A stretch of 5,945 nucleotides of DNA from Prolixibacteraceae bacterium (GTDB taxonomy: Bacteria; Bacteroidota; Bacteroidia; Bacteroidales; Prolixibacteraceae), in the NCBI GenBank assembly GCA_009782655.1, contig WRIQ01000078.1, positions 1 to 5,945 on the forward strand, read 5' to 3'. The notes beneath the pieces are model-generated. The model did no database searches, had not been told where the DNA came from, and saw only the letters and a list, made by a program, of their open reading frames with translations. Shown in pieces: positions 1 to 4,895 of this stretch (positions are counted from its first letter, which is position 1; every line of letters starts with the position of its first letter). Position numbers and translations under genes: made by a program.

Positions 1-116
1 ATATCGGCAAACGCATTTTCGCGATTGTTGCGAAGACGTACCAAACCATTGTAAGTCGACATGGCAAATAACGCCAAAATAACAACTACGGCAATAATAA
101 TAATCAATGTAATCAT
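1..116 (-). CDS. LemA family protein, N-terminal fragment (runs off left edge)
   Basis: The minus strand reads from an ATG at 116-114 and stays open to the window edge, giving 38 complete codons. The protein starts MITLIIIIAVVVILALFAMS, a hydrophobic segment of about 17 residues, followed by TYNGLVRLRNNRENAFADI. A single N-terminal membrane helix followed by a Y-N-x-L-V-x-L-R-N segment and an N-A-x-A-D-I segment is the hallmark start of LemA proteins, which are membrane-anchored helical-bundle proteins of poorly known function. The rest of the protein lies outside the window, so its length and downstream partners cannot be judged. There is no obvious Shine-Dalgarno; the leader is A/T-rich, as is usual in Bacteroidota. 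It is divergent from the small acidic-protein gene at 386. The family call rests on recognition of the N-terminus only. Confidence 0.8.
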   Translation of the reverse strand, partial: MITLIIIIAVVVILALFAMSTYNGLVRLRNNRENAFAD

Positions 117-171
117 TTCTGTTTAGAATTAAAATGAATAATAGCTGTAAAGTTACAAAATAAATTGAGAG

Positions 172-196
172 TTGAAAATTGAGGATGAATTTTCAA
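172..196. repeat. 9-bp inverted repeat in divergent intergenic region
   Basis: TTGAAAATT (172-180) and AATTTTCAA (188-196) are perfect reverse complements separated by the 7-base spacer GAGGATG. It lies about 56 bases upstream of the lemA-like start. It could be an operator or a weak hairpin in the lemA leader. The arms are A/T-rich, so a chance dyad is quite possible. Confidence 0.35.
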
Positions 197-330
197 TCAT
201 CACAAAAATGAATTATGTCACAGTAAGGCAGCTCCTCTCATTATAATCAAATAACCCGAAATTCTTCTTAAGACTAAAAAATTTGATATTTATGCGATTT
301 CAGCCTAAAAGTTATAGGAACTGAAAGTAG

Positions 331-346
331 CTGCATAAAAATGCAG
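331..346. repeat. 6-bp inverted repeat upstream of the acidic-protein gene
   Basis: CTGCAT (331-336), spacer AAAA, ATGCAG (341-346) form a perfect dyad 40 bases upstream of the ATG at 386. It is followed by GGTTTT, too short a T-run for a convincing terminator. Its position just ahead of the putative promoter would suit an operator, but nothing beyond symmetry supports this. Confidence 0.3.
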
Positions 347-349
347 GGT

Positions 350-377
350 TTTGACCGTTAACTTGACAATAAATTTC
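350..377 (+). promoter_or_regulatory. Weak candidate Bacteroidota promoter for the acidic-protein gene
   Basis: TTTG at 350-353 could serve as the -33 element and TAAATTTC at 370-377 (one mismatch to TAnnTTTG) as the -7 element. The 16-base gap is shorter than usual, and transcription would begin only a few bases before the ATG at 386, leaving almost no leader. I list it because it is the best match in the intergenic region, not because it is good. Confidence 0.2.
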
Positions 378-385
378 AGGATTAA

Positions 386-685
386 ATGCAACAGGTTTAC
401 GGAAAAACAGTACATTTGCTTTATAATCAAAATCTGAAAATTATGCTACCAAAGTTTTTATTGGCAGACAACGCCCAAGAGGCCCCCGATTCCATTTTTG
501 TGGTTCACACCGAGAATCCACGTTGTATTATCGAAAGCGATGTTGAAGATTTTTATGAAAATCAGGTTATCCATTGGATTGACGATGATCCTCAAAATGA
601 AGAATTTATAGCCCAACTTCTTGAAGAAGCCGAACTGTTCATCGACGAAGAGTTGGACTACGAATTCGACGAAGACGAAGATTAA
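386..685 (+). CDS. Small, extremely acidic protein of unknown function (99 aa)
   Basis: I cannot assign a family or function. The 99-residue product has no signal peptide or membrane segment, so it is probably cytoplasmic. The N-terminal half (about residues 4-50) looks folded, with alternating hydrophobic stretches such as VHLLY, IMLPKFLLAD and SIFVVHTE, and one cysteine (C47). From residue 66 onward 18 of 34 residues are Asp or Glu with no Lys or Arg, ending in FDEDED; such tails are seen in proteins that bind basic partners or mimic nucleic acid, but that is only an analogy. The start at 386 follows AGG at 378-380, a weak ribosome-binding match at good spacing, and gives an intact N-terminus. 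The gene stands alone between a divergent lemA-like gene and its own terminator, so it is probably monocistronic. That it is a real gene is supported by frame length, the terminator immediately after the stop and sensible protein composition. Confidence 0.8.
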   Translation: MQQVYGKTVHLLYNQNLKIMLPKFLLADNAQEAPDSIFVVHTENPRCIIESDVEDFYENQVIHWIDDDPQNEEFIAQLLEEAELFIDEELDYEFDEDED

Positions 686-710
686 AAACGCTCCCGATAG
701 CTGTTTTTTT
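684..710 (+). terminator. Intrinsic terminator of the acidic-protein gene
   Basis: The stem pairs AAAAACGCT (684-692) with AGC(T)GTTTTT (699-708), with a single bulged T at 702 and a CCCGAT loop, and runs into a T7 tract (704-710). The stem begins inside the TAA stop codon (683-685). The GC part is short, but hairpin plus U-tract at the stop is what a rho-independent terminator looks like. It would insulate the lyase-like gene at 810 from read-through. Confidence 0.65.
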
Positions 711-712
711 GT

Positions 713-737
713 GGTACGGGAATTTCCTGTCCGTACC
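713..737 (+). other. Hairpin-forming dyad between the terminator and the lyase-like gene
   Basis: GGTACGG (713-719) and CCGTACC (731-737) are perfect complements around an 11-base loop, with a possible extra T-G wobble pair outside. It follows the T7 tract of the preceding terminator directly and is not itself followed by T residues, so it is unlikely to terminate rightward transcription. It could be an operator for the gene at 810, or a structure that stabilises the 3' end of the upstream transcript. Confidence 0.4.
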
Positions 738-755
738 GAAAACTCTCTCTATAAA

Positions 756-780
756 GTTGCAGGTAAAAATGTCCTGTAAC
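756..780 (+). other. Second leader hairpin upstream of the lyase-like gene
   Basis: GTTGCAGG (756-763) and CCTGTAAC (773-780) can form an 8-bp stem (one G-U pair) with a 9-base loop, ending 29 bases before the ATG at 810. TAAAGTTG at 752-759 is one mismatch from the Bacteroidota -7 box TAnnTTTG and overlaps the left arm, so this could be promoter plus operator or a 5' leader structure. There is no clear -33 partner, so the promoter reading is weak. Confidence 0.3.
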
Positions 781-809
781 AGTAACTCATTCAAGATATT
801 GTAAAAATC

Positions 810-2027
810 ATGCGCATGAAGTTTGGAAATTTTGTGATAATTTCTATGTTGCTTTTTTTTCTTACAGGATGCGAAAGTCGTATCAGTAAGATTTCCTTTT
901 GCGCGTGGGATCATGAATGGATGCAACAGATAAAAAAATCCTGTAAGAAAGGAAGTTGCCGCTATCAGGGCGCCATCAATAACTTGAAATCTGCCGCCGA
1001 TGGAGCATTGCAAAAGGAAGCGCACACCGTTGCCGCGAAAAAAAATGTACCATCAGGAGTTTCGCCCAACGATTATTTAACCTTTCCGCCTTATTGGTGG
1101 CCCGATTCTGCTTCGCACAACGGGCTTCCCTACATCAGGCGCTACAATGAAATTAATCCGGCGCACGATTCCGATTACCGGCAGTTGGAAATGATGGTAC
1201 AACGTGTCTGCACATTATCGCTGGCGTGGTTTTTCTCCGGCGAGAAAAAATATGCGGCGGCAGCAGCCGGGCAATTGCGCGTTTGGTTTATCGACCCGCG
1301 GACACGTATGAACCCTAACCTCAGATATGCGCAATCCATTCCTGGCAGGAGAGAAGGCCGCGCAGCAGGCATTGTGGAAGCGCAATCTTTAGCTTCTTTG
1401 GTGGATGCCGTTTTGTTACTCAACGCATCGAAGGCCATACATGAAGATGATTTTGAGAAAATCAAAGAATGGTTTGTCGGATATTTCAATGGATTGTGTA
1501 ACAGTCAACAAGGTTCTGATGTCGAAAATTTTCCCAACGGAAACGCATTGTCATATGACTTTCAGGTGATTGCCATCGCCGATTTTTTAGGCGACTCTCA
1601 ATTTGTGGTGAATAAGCTGGCTCAAATTTTTCCTCGCATTGATAAAATGATTGACGCTACAGGGAAACAGCCTGCTGAGTTAAGACGGGAAGAATCGTTT
1701 TCGAATTCGGTGGCCAATATCGATAACTTCTTCAACATCGGGGAAATCGGGTTGAAATATGGGGTCGATATTTTTTCTTATAAAAATGAAGCAGGGACAC
1801 CAGCTTTACAGTCGGCGCTGGACTTTCTGTGCGGATATTTGGGGAACAGCAACAGTTGGCAATGGCTGCAAACCGACAATTGGGAAACCGCCGAAAATAG
1901 TTTGGGATTGCTCATCCGGAGAGCGGGACGCTATTTTGGGAATACGGAATATGAGATTATGTGGGAACAAGCTTTTGCCGCGCAATTGGGCGCCCATTGG
2001 AATTTGCTTGTTTTTGCCGGATTGTAG
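810..2027 (+). CDS. Alginate-lyase-superfamily lipoprotein, probably catalytically dead
   Basis: The 405-residue product opens with a lipoprotein signal peptide: basic start, hydrophobic core at about 8-18, lipobox LTGC with the lipidated Cys at 21. No acidic run follows the Cys, so a periplasm-facing anchor is more likely than surface export. The remainder matches the alginate_lyase superfamily (alpha/alpha-toroid fold; PL5/PL38-like in CAZy terms): LTFPPYWWPD at 90-99, GLPYIRR at 105-111, DPRTRMNPNLRYAQSIPG at 162-179, an AIADFLGD helix at 255-262, GLKYGVDIF at 314-322. Active members, from memory, carry NNHGxxYD and SxSYSxFNL. Here these read NGNALSYD (243-250) and SFSNSVANI (296-304), so the catalytic His and Tyr align with N245 and N299; the usual IDTR after the GRGAG motif is VEAQ (189-192). 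It may bind uronic-acid glycans without cleaving them. Start 810 has no clear Shine-Dalgarno; the in-frame ATG at 816 is equally possible. No SusC/SusD or sulfatase gene is nearby. The family is confident; loss of activity is inferred. Confidence 0.85.
   Translation: MRMKFGNFVIISMLLFFLTGCESRISKISFCAWDHEWMQQIKKSCKKGSCRYQGAINNLKSAADGALQKEAHTVAAKKNVPSGVSPNDYLTFPPYWWPDSASHNGLPYIRRYNEINPAHDSDYRQLEMMVQRVCTLSLAWFFSGEKKYAAAAAGQLRVWFIDPRTRMNPNLRYAQSIPGRREGRAAGIVEAQSLASLVDAVLLLNASKAIHEDDFEKIKEWFVGYFNGLCNSQQGSDVENFPNGNALSYDFQVIAIADFLGDSQFVVNKLAQIFPRIDKMIDATGKQPAELRREESFSNSVANIDNFFNIGEIGLKYGVDIFSYKNEAGTPALQSALDFLCGYLGNSNSWQWLQTDNWETAENSLGLLIRRAGRYFGNTEYEIMWEQAFAAQLGAHWNLLVFAGL
853..860 (+). repeat. T8 tract in the lipoprotein signal-peptide coding region
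   Basis: Eight consecutive T residues encode part of the Leu-Phe-Phe-Leu core just before the lipobox of the lyase-like gene. A one-base slip would break the frame about 16 codons in. A runs of comparable length occur further on in the same gene (for example A8 at 1038-1045), so this may just reflect Phe and Lys codon use. Confidence 0.4.
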
Positions 2028-2031
2028 GAAG

Positions 2032-3570
2032 TCAATATTTTGCGGCAATGCCCATGGCAATGCGAATCCCGTCGGCGGCGCTGCTGACAATGCCGCCTGC
2101 ATAACCGCTCCCTTCACCTGCAATATAAAGATTTTCAAAATTTTCGCATTTTCCTTCACCGTTGCGGATTGCTTGCACGGGAGAGGATGTTTTGCTTTCG
2201 AGGCCCAAGAGAATGCCTCTTTCGTAGCCTTTCAGTTTGAGCGAAAAATCGCGTAGCCCGTCGGCAATGGCGCCGACTATTGGCGCGGGCAGCATTTCCC
2301 ATAGCGGCGCATCAATCAACCCCATGGGATAGCTGGTTGCCATGTCTGCGGAGTGTGTGTGTTTCTGGTTCAGGAAATCGGCGATGGTGCAATACGGCGC
2401 CGCGTAGCTGTTGGAAAATCGGAAAAACGATTCTTCCAGCGCCTGAAGAAAATCCAGCGATTCGGCGGGCGATATTTCCTTGCCTGCCAATTGATTGGGA
2501 TGAATGCCGGCGACGCAGGCGGCATTGGCGAAAACACCGTTGCGTTCGTATAAACTCATGCCGTTCACAATATTGGACGAGGCGTAAGCTGTTGCAGGCG
2601 CCACCATGCCGCCCGGACACATGCAGAATGTGAAAACCGGCAAACGCCCGTCACGGTTCGACGTGAGGCGGTATTCGGCGGCTTTCACGCCCGGCAGCGA
2701 CGTTTGTCCCCACTGCGCAAGGTTTATTGCCTCCTGCCGATGTTCGGCGCGGAAGCCGAGGGCAAAATTTTTCAGGCCGAATGGAACACCCCGCCGCATC
2801 AGCATCCGGTAGGTTTCGTACGATGAATGACCCGGTGCCAGCAGAAGGATATCTGTATCGATTATGCCTTTGCCGGTAACAACTGCCATAACTTTTCCGC
2901 CTTCCAGTTGCACATCTTCCAGCATGGTTTCAAACAGGATGACCCCCCCCATGCGGATGAATGCTTCGCGTAGCTTCTTCACAATGATTCTCAGGTTGTC
3001 GCTGCCCAGATGCGGATGGCTCAGGTAAGCTATTTCAGGAGGTGCGCCGGCGTCGATATAGGTTTTCAGGATGAATTGCTTTTCGCGGGAAATATGCTTG
3101 GAGCGCGATGTGAGTTTTCCATCGCTGAAAGTGCCGGCGCCGCCTTCGCCAAATGCATAGTTACACAGCGGATTGAAAATGCCGGTTTGCTCAAATTCGG
3201 CGATCCCAAGGCTGCGCTTTTCCACTTGGGCGCCGCGTTCGAGGATGGTGGTTTCGAATCCGGCTTTCCGGAGAATCCATGCGGCAAAAAAACCGGCGGG
3301 GCCACTTCCCAAAACCAACACTTTCTTTTTACGTTTTTTGCAGGGAATGACCAAATCGGGAATCGGTTCGGGTTCTCCGCCTTTTAACTCTTCCGAAAAA
3401 ACGCCCGCCCGTACCTGCCAGTGAATAAAGTTTTTCTGACGTGCATCGAGGCTTTGGCCGACGATTTCAACCTTGAAATTTTTGATGTGCAACTTTTTGG
3501 CGACGCTGCTTTTCAGGTGCCGCTCGTCAAAATCAGTTGGCAGTTTCAGATTAAGTTCGCGGTATCCCAT
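2032..3570 (-). CDS. FAD-dependent dehydrogenase, COG2509 type
   Basis: The 512-residue product is a flavoprotein of the uncharacterised FAD-dependent dehydrogenase group COG2509; substrate unknown. A 70-residue N-terminal domain with KKLHI (26-30) and SLDARQKNFIHWQVR (40-54) precedes a Lys/Arg-rich linker (78-83). The FAD-binding Rossmann motif is VLVLGSGPAGFFAAW (84-98), with the ribose-binding acidic residue in LERG (110-113). FSDGKLT (148-154) and TFCMCPGG (314-321) are characteristic of the group; the two Cys at 316 and 318 could be redox-active, which is inference. The C-terminal FAD motif is LYIAGEGSGYAGGI (481-494). It has no signal peptide, so it is cytoplasmic. Length and motifs are complete. 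ATG at 3570 lies 6 bases after the folA stop, so the two are almost certainly cotranscribed and perhaps translationally coupled. Its end lies 4 bases from the stop of the convergent lyase-like gene. The family is confident; any link to folate metabolism is only positional. Confidence 0.9.
   Translation of the reverse strand: MGYRELNLKLPTDFDERHLKSSVAKKLHIKNFKVEIVGQSLDARQKNFIHWQVRAGVFSEELKGGEPEPIPDLVIPCKKRKKKVLVLGSGPAGFFAAWILRKAGFETTILERGAQVEKRSLGIAEFEQTGIFNPLCNYAFGEGGAGTFSDGKLTSRSKHISREKQFILKTYIDAGAPPEIAYLSHPHLGSDNLRIIVKKLREAFIRMGGVILFETMLEDVQLEGGKVMAVVTGKGIIDTDILLLAPGHSSYETYRMLMRRGVPFGLKNFALGFRAEHRQEAINLAQWGQTSLPGVKAAEYRLTSNRDGRLPVFTFCMCPGGMVAPATAYASSNIVNGMSLYERNGVFANAACVAGIHPNQLAGKEISPAESLDFLQALEESFFRFSNSYAAPYCTIADFLNQKHTHSADMATSYPMGLIDAPLWEMLPAPIVGAIADGLRDFSLKLKGYERGILLGLESKTSSPVQAIRNGEGKCENFENLYIAGEGSGYAGGIVSSAADGIRIAMGIAAKY
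2943..2950 (-). repeat. G8 tract inside the COG2509 flavoprotein gene
   Basis: Eight consecutive C on the plus strand (G8 on the coding strand) cover the end of M207, G208, G209 and the start of V210. The frame is intact as given. Runs of this length can slip during replication and are also common sites of sequencing error. Confidence 0.5.
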
Positions 3571-3576
3571 GTTTCA

Positions 3577-4074
3577 TCAGGCTTCGTGTTTCCGTTCGAG
3601 GTTGAGGTAGGTATATTCGAAATCGTTTTTTTCGTCGTAATGCGTTTCGCGGCTAAGCTCGTTCCATTGTGAGAAATCGATTTCCGGGAAAAAAGTATCG
3701 GCCTCGAAAAATTTGTGTACCAGTGTCAAATAGAGGCGGTTGGCGACAGGAAAAAATTGCCTGTAGATGGAGCCGCCGCCGATGATAAATGCTTCTTTTT
3801 CGTCTTTGGCCAACTCGATGGCTTCATCAATGGACGCAACCATTTCGCAACCTGCAAAATTGTCGTCGGGGAGGTCGCTGATGACGATGTTACGGCGGTT
3901 GGGCAACGGCCGTCTGGGGAGCGAAAGCAACGTGTTGCGCCCCATGATAACGGGATAGCCGGTGGTGATTTGCCTGAAATGTTTCAGATCGTTGGGCAGG
4001 TGAAACAGCAAATCGTTGTTTTTGCCAATAGCGAAATTTTCGGCGATGGCAACTATGATCGAAATGTTTGACAT
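3577..4074 (-). CDS. folA: Dihydrofolate reductase
   Basis: The 165-residue product reduces dihydrofolate to tetrahydrofolate with NADPH in the cytoplasm, regenerating the cofactor that ThyA oxidises. The visible landmarks are SIIVAIAENFAIGKN at the N-terminus (residues 5-19), LPNDLKHF (26-33) with D29 equivalent to the E. coli catalytic Asp27, the NADPH-binding segment MGRNT (44-48), PNRRNIVIS (58-66), and FIIGGGSIY (96-104), the conserved GG loop, followed by YLTLVH (115-120). The length is typical of bacterial FolA. Oddly, the Met20-loop Trp (E. coli Trp22) is Phe here (F24, codon at 4003-4005), within LLFHLP where LLWHLP is expected. The start at 4074 is 16 bases after the thyA stop, behind an A8 run, and gives the canonical N-terminus. 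The gene sits between thyA and the flavoprotein in the minus-strand operon. Assignment is very secure. Confidence 0.97.
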   Translation of the reverse strand: MSNISIIVAIAENFAIGKNNDLLFHLPNDLKHFRQITTGYPVIMGRNTLLSLPRRPLPNRRNIVISDLPDDNFAGCEMVASIDEAIELAKDEKEAFIIGGGSIYRQFFPVANRLYLTLVHKFFEADTFFPEIDFSQWNELSRETHYDEKNDFEYTYLNLERKHEA

Positions 4075-4090
4075 ATTATTTTTTTTAAGA
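4075..4090 (-). promoter_or_regulatory. A-rich thyA-folA junction acting as folA translation-initiation region
   Basis: On the coding strand the 16 bases between the thyA stop and the folA ATG are almost only A and T, with A8 at 4086-4079, and contain no Shine-Dalgarno. A-rich leaders are the usual initiation signal in Bacteroidota. There is no room for a promoter or terminator, which supports cotranscription of thyA and folA. Confidence 0.45.
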
Positions 4091-4885
4091 TTAAATCGAG
4101 ACTTTCCCGGGAATATGCGGATGCGGCCGGTAGTTAACCAGCTCGAAATCTTCGTATTTAAAGTTGAAAATATTATCCACTGCCGGGTTGATTTTCATTT
4201 GCGGTAGCGGCAACGGCTCGCGGGTGAGCTGCAGTTTCACCTGTTCCAGATGGTTGGTGTAGATGTGTACGTCTCCGCCTGTCCATACAAAATCACCGGG
4301 TTGCAGACCGGTAACCTGCGCCATCATCAGGGTGAGCAGCGCATAAGAAGCAATGTTGAAAGGAACGCCCAGAAAAACATCGCAACTGCGTTGGTAGAGC
4401 TGGCACGAAAGTTTTTCATTGGCTACATAAAATTGAAAAAGGAGATGGCATGGAGGCAGTTTCATGTGGTCTATTTCGCCCACATTCCAAGCGCTGACAA
4501 TGTGGCGGCGAGAATCGGGATTGTTTTTCAGGCTGTCTGTCACCTGCGAAATCTGGTCAATATGGCGTCCGTCGGGTGCAGGCCAGCTACGCCATTGGTA
4601 GCCGTAAACAGGCCCCAGTTCGCCACCTTCGTCGGCCCATTCGTTCCAGATGCGAACGCCGTTGTCCTGCAAATATTTAACGTTTGTGCTGCCTTGCAGA
4701 AACCAAAGCAATTCGTAAATAATCGATTTCAGGTGGAGTTTTTTTGTTGTTAAAACCGGAAATCCCTCCGATAAATCGAAGCGCATTTGATGCCCGAAAA
4801 TGCTGAGGGTTCCGGTGCAGGTGCGGTCTTCTTTTTCTATCCCGTTTTCCAGAACCGTATTCAATAAGCGCAAATATTGTTTCAT
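4091..4885 (-). CDS. thyA: Thymidylate synthase (ThyA type)
   Basis: The 264-residue product converts dUMP plus 5,10-methylenetetrahydrofolate to dTMP and dihydrofolate, in the cytoplasm as a homodimer. It has exactly the length of E. coli ThyA, and the key residues fall at the same numbers: R21 in DRTCTGT, E58 and W80, R126-R127 in [10 protein letters not shown], the catalytic nucleophile C146 in [13 protein letters not shown]166-S167 and D169 in [12 protein letters not shown]177 in PFNIASY, and H207 and Y209 in DVHIYTNH. The protein ends PGKVSI. The start at 4885 gives the canonical MKQYLRLL opening and lies 10 bases after the stop of the upstream peptidase gene. There is no Shine-Dalgarno, only an A/T-rich leader. 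With folA directly downstream it forms the classical dTMP cycle pair. All active-site residues are present, so it should be functional. Confidence 0.98.
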   Translation of the reverse strand: MKQYLRLLNTVLENGIEKEDRTCTGTLSIFGHQMRFDLSEGFPVLTTKKLHLKSIIYELLWFLQGSTNVKYLQDNGVRIWNEWADEGGELGPVYGYQWRSWPAPDGRHIDQISQVTDSLKNNPDSRRHIVSAWNVGEIDHMKLPPCHLLFQFYVANEKLSCQLYQRSCDVFLGVPFNIASYALLTLMMAQVTGLQPGDFVWTGGDVHIYTNHLEQVKLQLTREPLPLPQMKINPAVDNIFNFKYEDFELVNYRPHPHIPGKVSI

Positions 4886-4895
4886 GCTTGTAAAT

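Larger units (their letters stand above)
117..385. other. Divergent A/T-rich intergenic region
   Basis: These 269 bases separate the lemA-like start (leftward) from the acidic-protein start (rightward), so both promoters should be here. I see no credible ORF. Two perfect small dyads (172-196 and 331-346) are listed separately. No strong match to the Bacteroidota promoter pair (TTTG, then TAnnTTTG about 19-21 bases later) is visible in either direction; the nearest leftward -7 candidate is the complement of CAAAATAA near 157-164, without a good upstream partner. Confidence 0.6.

Noticed and set aside
363..368. TTGACA, a perfect sigma70-type -35 hexamer just before the acidic-protein gene.
   Set aside because: A -10 box at the usual spacing would fall at or past the start codon, and Bacteroidota primary promoters do not use this element.
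241..430. The 11-mer TTATAATCAAA occurs at about 241 and again at about 421.
   Set aside because: It is A/T-rich, and one copy is inside the acidic-protein coding region. Two copies in this composition are expected by chance.
639..1025. Minus-strand ORF of 128 codons across the lyase-like gene start.
   Set aside because: It overlaps the terminator, the leader hairpins and the signal-peptide region of a recognisable gene. Its own translation is low-complexity and resembles no family.
1759..2256. Plus-strand ORF of 165 codons spanning the convergent junction.
   Set aside because: It is out of frame within two recognisable genes, and its Cys- and Gly-rich composition is typical of a shadow frame.
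3010..3387. Plus-strand ORF of 125 codons antisense to the flavoprotein gene, and similar plus-strand ORFs at 3715-4071 and 4250-4753 opposite folA and thyA.
   Set aside because: They mirror conserved enzyme codons on the opposite strand and have no initiation signals or family resemblance.
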